This document shows positions 12,628-14,586 of a stretch of DNA of 14,586 bases, piece by piece. The translations under genes were made by a program, and so were the position numbers. The notes under the pieces were generated by a model. That model searched no databases, was not told where the DNA came from, and saw only the letters and a program-made list of their open reading frames with translations. Each line of letters opens with the position of its first letter. Position 1 is the first letter of the stretch. Source of the DNA: JADFNO01 sp965369945 (GTDB lineage Bacteria; Planctomycetota; Phycisphaerae; Phycisphaerales; SM1A02); assembly GCA_965369945.1 (NCBI GenBank), contig CBDUST010000086.1:1-14586 (forward strand), written 5' to 3'.

Positions 12628-14586
12628 TCACTCGTCCTGCTCGTTCGCGCTCTCTCCTTCCGACAGCTTCGCCCGCCACTGGGCGGCCTTGACGTCGTAA
12701 CCCTGGCCCGGCTCGGCTTCATGCCAAGCATCGTAAAGGTGCGCGAGGACGCCGATCTGGCGAGTGATGCGCTCGTCATCAGGTTCCGGCGCGGAGGCCG
12801 CAATCTCATATACCTCGAGCAGGAGCGTTTCGGCCTCGTCGAAGCGGCCCAAGTCCTTGTACAGCCGGCCCAGGTTGTTCATGGCGGTCAGCGTGTTCGG
12901 GTGGTCCTTGCGCAACGACGTGCGCAAGAGCTCCACGGCCTTGGCCAACAACGCCTCGGCCTCTTCAGTCGCCCCCGTGTCGTGCAACAGGCGGGCGAGG
13001 TTGGCCATAGAAACGAGCGTATCAGGATGCTTCTCGCCGAGAACCCGCTTCTTTCCCTCCAGGGCCTTCCGCTGCAGGGCCTCGGCTTCCTCCAGTTCAC
13101 CCCATTCGTGAAGGAACTTAGCGAGGTGGCCTGTGATGTGAAGCGTCCCCGGGTCGTCCTCGCCTTGAATCTCGCGGCCCAGGGCCAGGGCAACTCGCCA
13201 ACCGGACTCGGCCAACGGGCGATCCCCGCGCCCGGCTAAGATCTCCGCGACCCCGCACACCACACTGGGCATGGCTCCCCTGATGCCGGGCATCAGGAGG
13301 AACGGCTCGAGAAACTGACGAATCAGCGCCTGCGCCCCCTCGCGGTCTCCGGCGGCCCACAGCCGGCGCACCTCTTCGTATCCCGCCTCGACAAACGCTC
13401 GCGCCTCCTCGGCCGTCGTTACCTCGGGCAACAAGGTCACCAGGAGTCGGTACACCATTTCATCGTGGGCCTCATCGGCAGCGGCGGCACCGAGCGCTCG
13501 GCGGGTGGACAAAAGATACTTTAGTGCACCCTGTGTTTCTATGTGATCCTCGCCGAGCCGAGACCGGCGGATCTCATACGCTTCGCGCGCGACGTCTTCC
13601 GCATCCGCGTACTCGTGCTTGCGCCAGAGCACTACCCACAGATCAATCAACGTCGCGGCAAGGACCAGGTCATGGACGCCGGGCGGCCGTCGATGGAGGA
13701 CAACGGCGGCGCGGAGGTGCATCTCGGCCTCGTCGTACAGACCGAGGGAACGGTAGGTGCTGCCAATAGTCGTTCGTACGGCCGCCTCGACCTCCGGCTG
13801 GTCCGCAAAGGCCGTGTCGATCTTCTCCGATGCCTTGTCCAGCACCTCCCGTACCGTCACGTCGCGGCCATCCCTGTCCGGGTCGACGGCCGCGAGCAGG
13901 TCATCGTTCAGGAAGCGGTTGACCGCGTGCGCGATTGCCGCCTGCCGATCGGCCTCCCGGCGCTGGCTCTCGGCTTCTCCTTGCCGCACTTCGGCGAGCC
14001 GGCGCTGCTCAGATTCCGAGTCGGCCAGGGCGAGCGCCCGTTGCTCGGCATTGGTGGCCCGCACCGACTGCCAGGTCGTCCCGGCCGCCCCCACCACAAG
14101 CGCCATCGCGACCAGGATCGCTGCCGCCACGCCCACCTTGTGTCGGCGGACGAACTTCCTGGTCCGGTATGCGGCGCTGGGTGGGCCGGCGAGGACCGGC
14201 TCGTGGGTCAGGTGCCGCTGGAGGTCCATGGCCAGAGCGTTGGCCGTCTCATATCTACGCTGGCGGTCCTTCTCCAGCGCCTTCATCACGATCCAGTCAA
14301 GATCACCTCGCAGTTCACGCCTCAGGGATCGTGGGTCGAGCCTGCGATTGTCGGCGTTAGTGGTCGAGGTATCGCCCAAACTGCTCAGTTTCGTGCTGGG
14401 CTTGGGGGGTTCCTGCTCGCGGATGATCCGCTGGATCTCGCCGAACGCCGCCTGGCGCAGCGTCCTCGGATCGAACGGCAGCGCCCCGGTCAGAAGCTCG
14501 TAGAGCAGGACACCCAGCGAGTAGATGTCCGAGCGGGTGTCGATGTCCTGGGCGGTCATCTCCGCCTGCTCGGGGCTCATGTACTC
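12628..14586 (-). CDS. Ser/Thr protein kinase with C-terminal TPR region (partial, N-terminus beyond window)
   Basis: The frame is open to the right edge and reads E-Y-M-S-P-E-Q-A there, the end of the kinase activation segment (the APE-equivalent SPE). The ATP-binding lobe and catalytic loop therefore lie outside and the Met at 14580 is not a start. Numbering from that Met, the C-lobe runs to about 127, with the DIYSLGVLLYELLTG helix and a DLDWIVMKALEKDRQRRY segment. One membrane helix (about 149-167) follows, then a charged coiled-coil-like stretch (about 176-217). A long TPR-like region (about 262-610) includes tetratricopeptide units with GEKHPDTL-type linkers. Such proteins sense through the extracytoplasmic TPR part and phosphorylate Ser/Thr inside the cell, a large expansion in Planctomycetota. 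The gene looks by eye more GC-rich than its neighbours. Confidence 0.93.
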   Translation of the reverse strand, partial: EYMSPEQAEMTAQDIDTRSDIYSLGVLLYELLTGALPFDPRTLRQAAFGEIQRIIREQEPPKPSTKLSSLGDTSTTNADNRRLDPRSLRRELRGDLDWIVMKALEKDRQRRYETANALAMDLQRHLTHEPVLAGPPSAAYRTRKFVRRHKVGVAAAILVAMALVVGAAGTTWQSVRATNAEQRALALADSESEQRRLAEVRQGEAESQRREADRQAAIAHAVNRFLNDDLLAAVDPDRDGRDVTVREVLDKASEKIDTAFADQPEVEAAVRTTIGSTYRSLGLYDEAEMHLRAAVVLHRRPPGVHDLVLAATLIDLWVVLWRKHEYADAEDVAREAYEIRRSRLGEDHIETQGALKYLLSTRRALGAAAADEAHDEMVYRLLVTLLPEVTTAEEARAFVEAGYEEVRRLWAAGDREGAQALIRQFLEPFLLMPGIRGAMPSVVCGVAEILAGRGDRPLAESGWRVALALGREIQGEDDPGTLHITGHLAKFLHEWGELEEAEALQRKALEGKKRVLGEKHPDTLVSMANLARLLHDTGATEEAEALLAKAVELLRTSLRKDHPNTLTAMNNLGRLYKDLGRFDEAETLLLEVYEIAASAPEPDDERITRQIGVLAHLYDAWHEAEPGQGYDVKAAQWRAKLSEGESANEQDE

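Noticed and set aside
12418..14503. Long plus-strand frames (12418-13239 and 13757-14503) opposite the kinase-TPR gene
   Set aside because: Antisense frames of a GC-rich gene. Their Arg/Ser/Leu-biased translations are typical of the complementary strand of TPR sequences.

Overview
The window looks like a stretch of chromosome from a Planctomycetota bacterium, probably Phycisphaerae-like. That is an inference from protein style, since no marker gene fixes the taxonomy. The signs are a prepilin-type protein ending in a planctomycete-style H-x(n)-DG segment, a multi-pass membrane protein with a C-terminal CPRC/CSEC zinc-ribbon tail, a Ser/Thr kinase fused through one membrane helix to a long TPR region, and moderately high GC with several starts lacking a clear Shine-Dalgarno. 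No tRNA, rRNA, CRISPR array, transposase or integrase was recognised.

Left part (1-4782). A short zinc-ribbon ORF, possibly broken by an in-frame TAG, lies at the left edge. A repeat-rich intergenic stretch follows (184-527). Next comes a divergent pair: a CsgG-like outer-membrane lipoprotein (minus) and an exported protein with two copies of an unrecognised domain (plus). A second repeat-rich spacer (2642-2946) holds a seven-unit 8-bp tandem repeat. Two cyclophilin-type peptidyl-prolyl isomerases lie in tandem on the minus strand, one predicted cytoplasmic and one exported with a Pro-rich linker.

Middle (4783-9215). A diadenylate cyclase (c-di-AMP synthase) has its DAC domain at the C-terminus and a pyruvate-kinase-C-like N-terminal region, an arrangement resembling archaeal DacZ. 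It converges on a two-gene minus-strand module: a HEPN protein with an R-x4-H motif, overlapping by 22 bp a small partner protein of unknown family. This has the layout of a toxin-antitoxin pair and is the best candidate here for a poorly described system. GatB, a subunit of the tRNA-dependent amidotransferase, is divergent from it. A perfect 10-bp inverted repeat sits between gatB and the zinc-ribbon-tailed membrane protein.

Right part (9293-14586). A small helical protein of unknown function lies behind a type II/IV pseudopilin-like protein. A rhodanese is divergent from a FAD/NAD(P) oxidoreductase that resembles the N-terminal half of SelD fusion proteins, suggesting sulfur or selenium chemistry. 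The window ends inside a membrane-anchored Ser/Thr kinase-TPR protein whose N-terminal kinase lobe lies beyond the right edge.

The genes are mostly single or in pairs, so there is no long operon and no one pathway. The pairs that plausibly act together are HEPN with its partner, the CsgG-like lipoprotein with the exported repeat protein (weak), and the rhodanese with the oxidoreductase (moderate).
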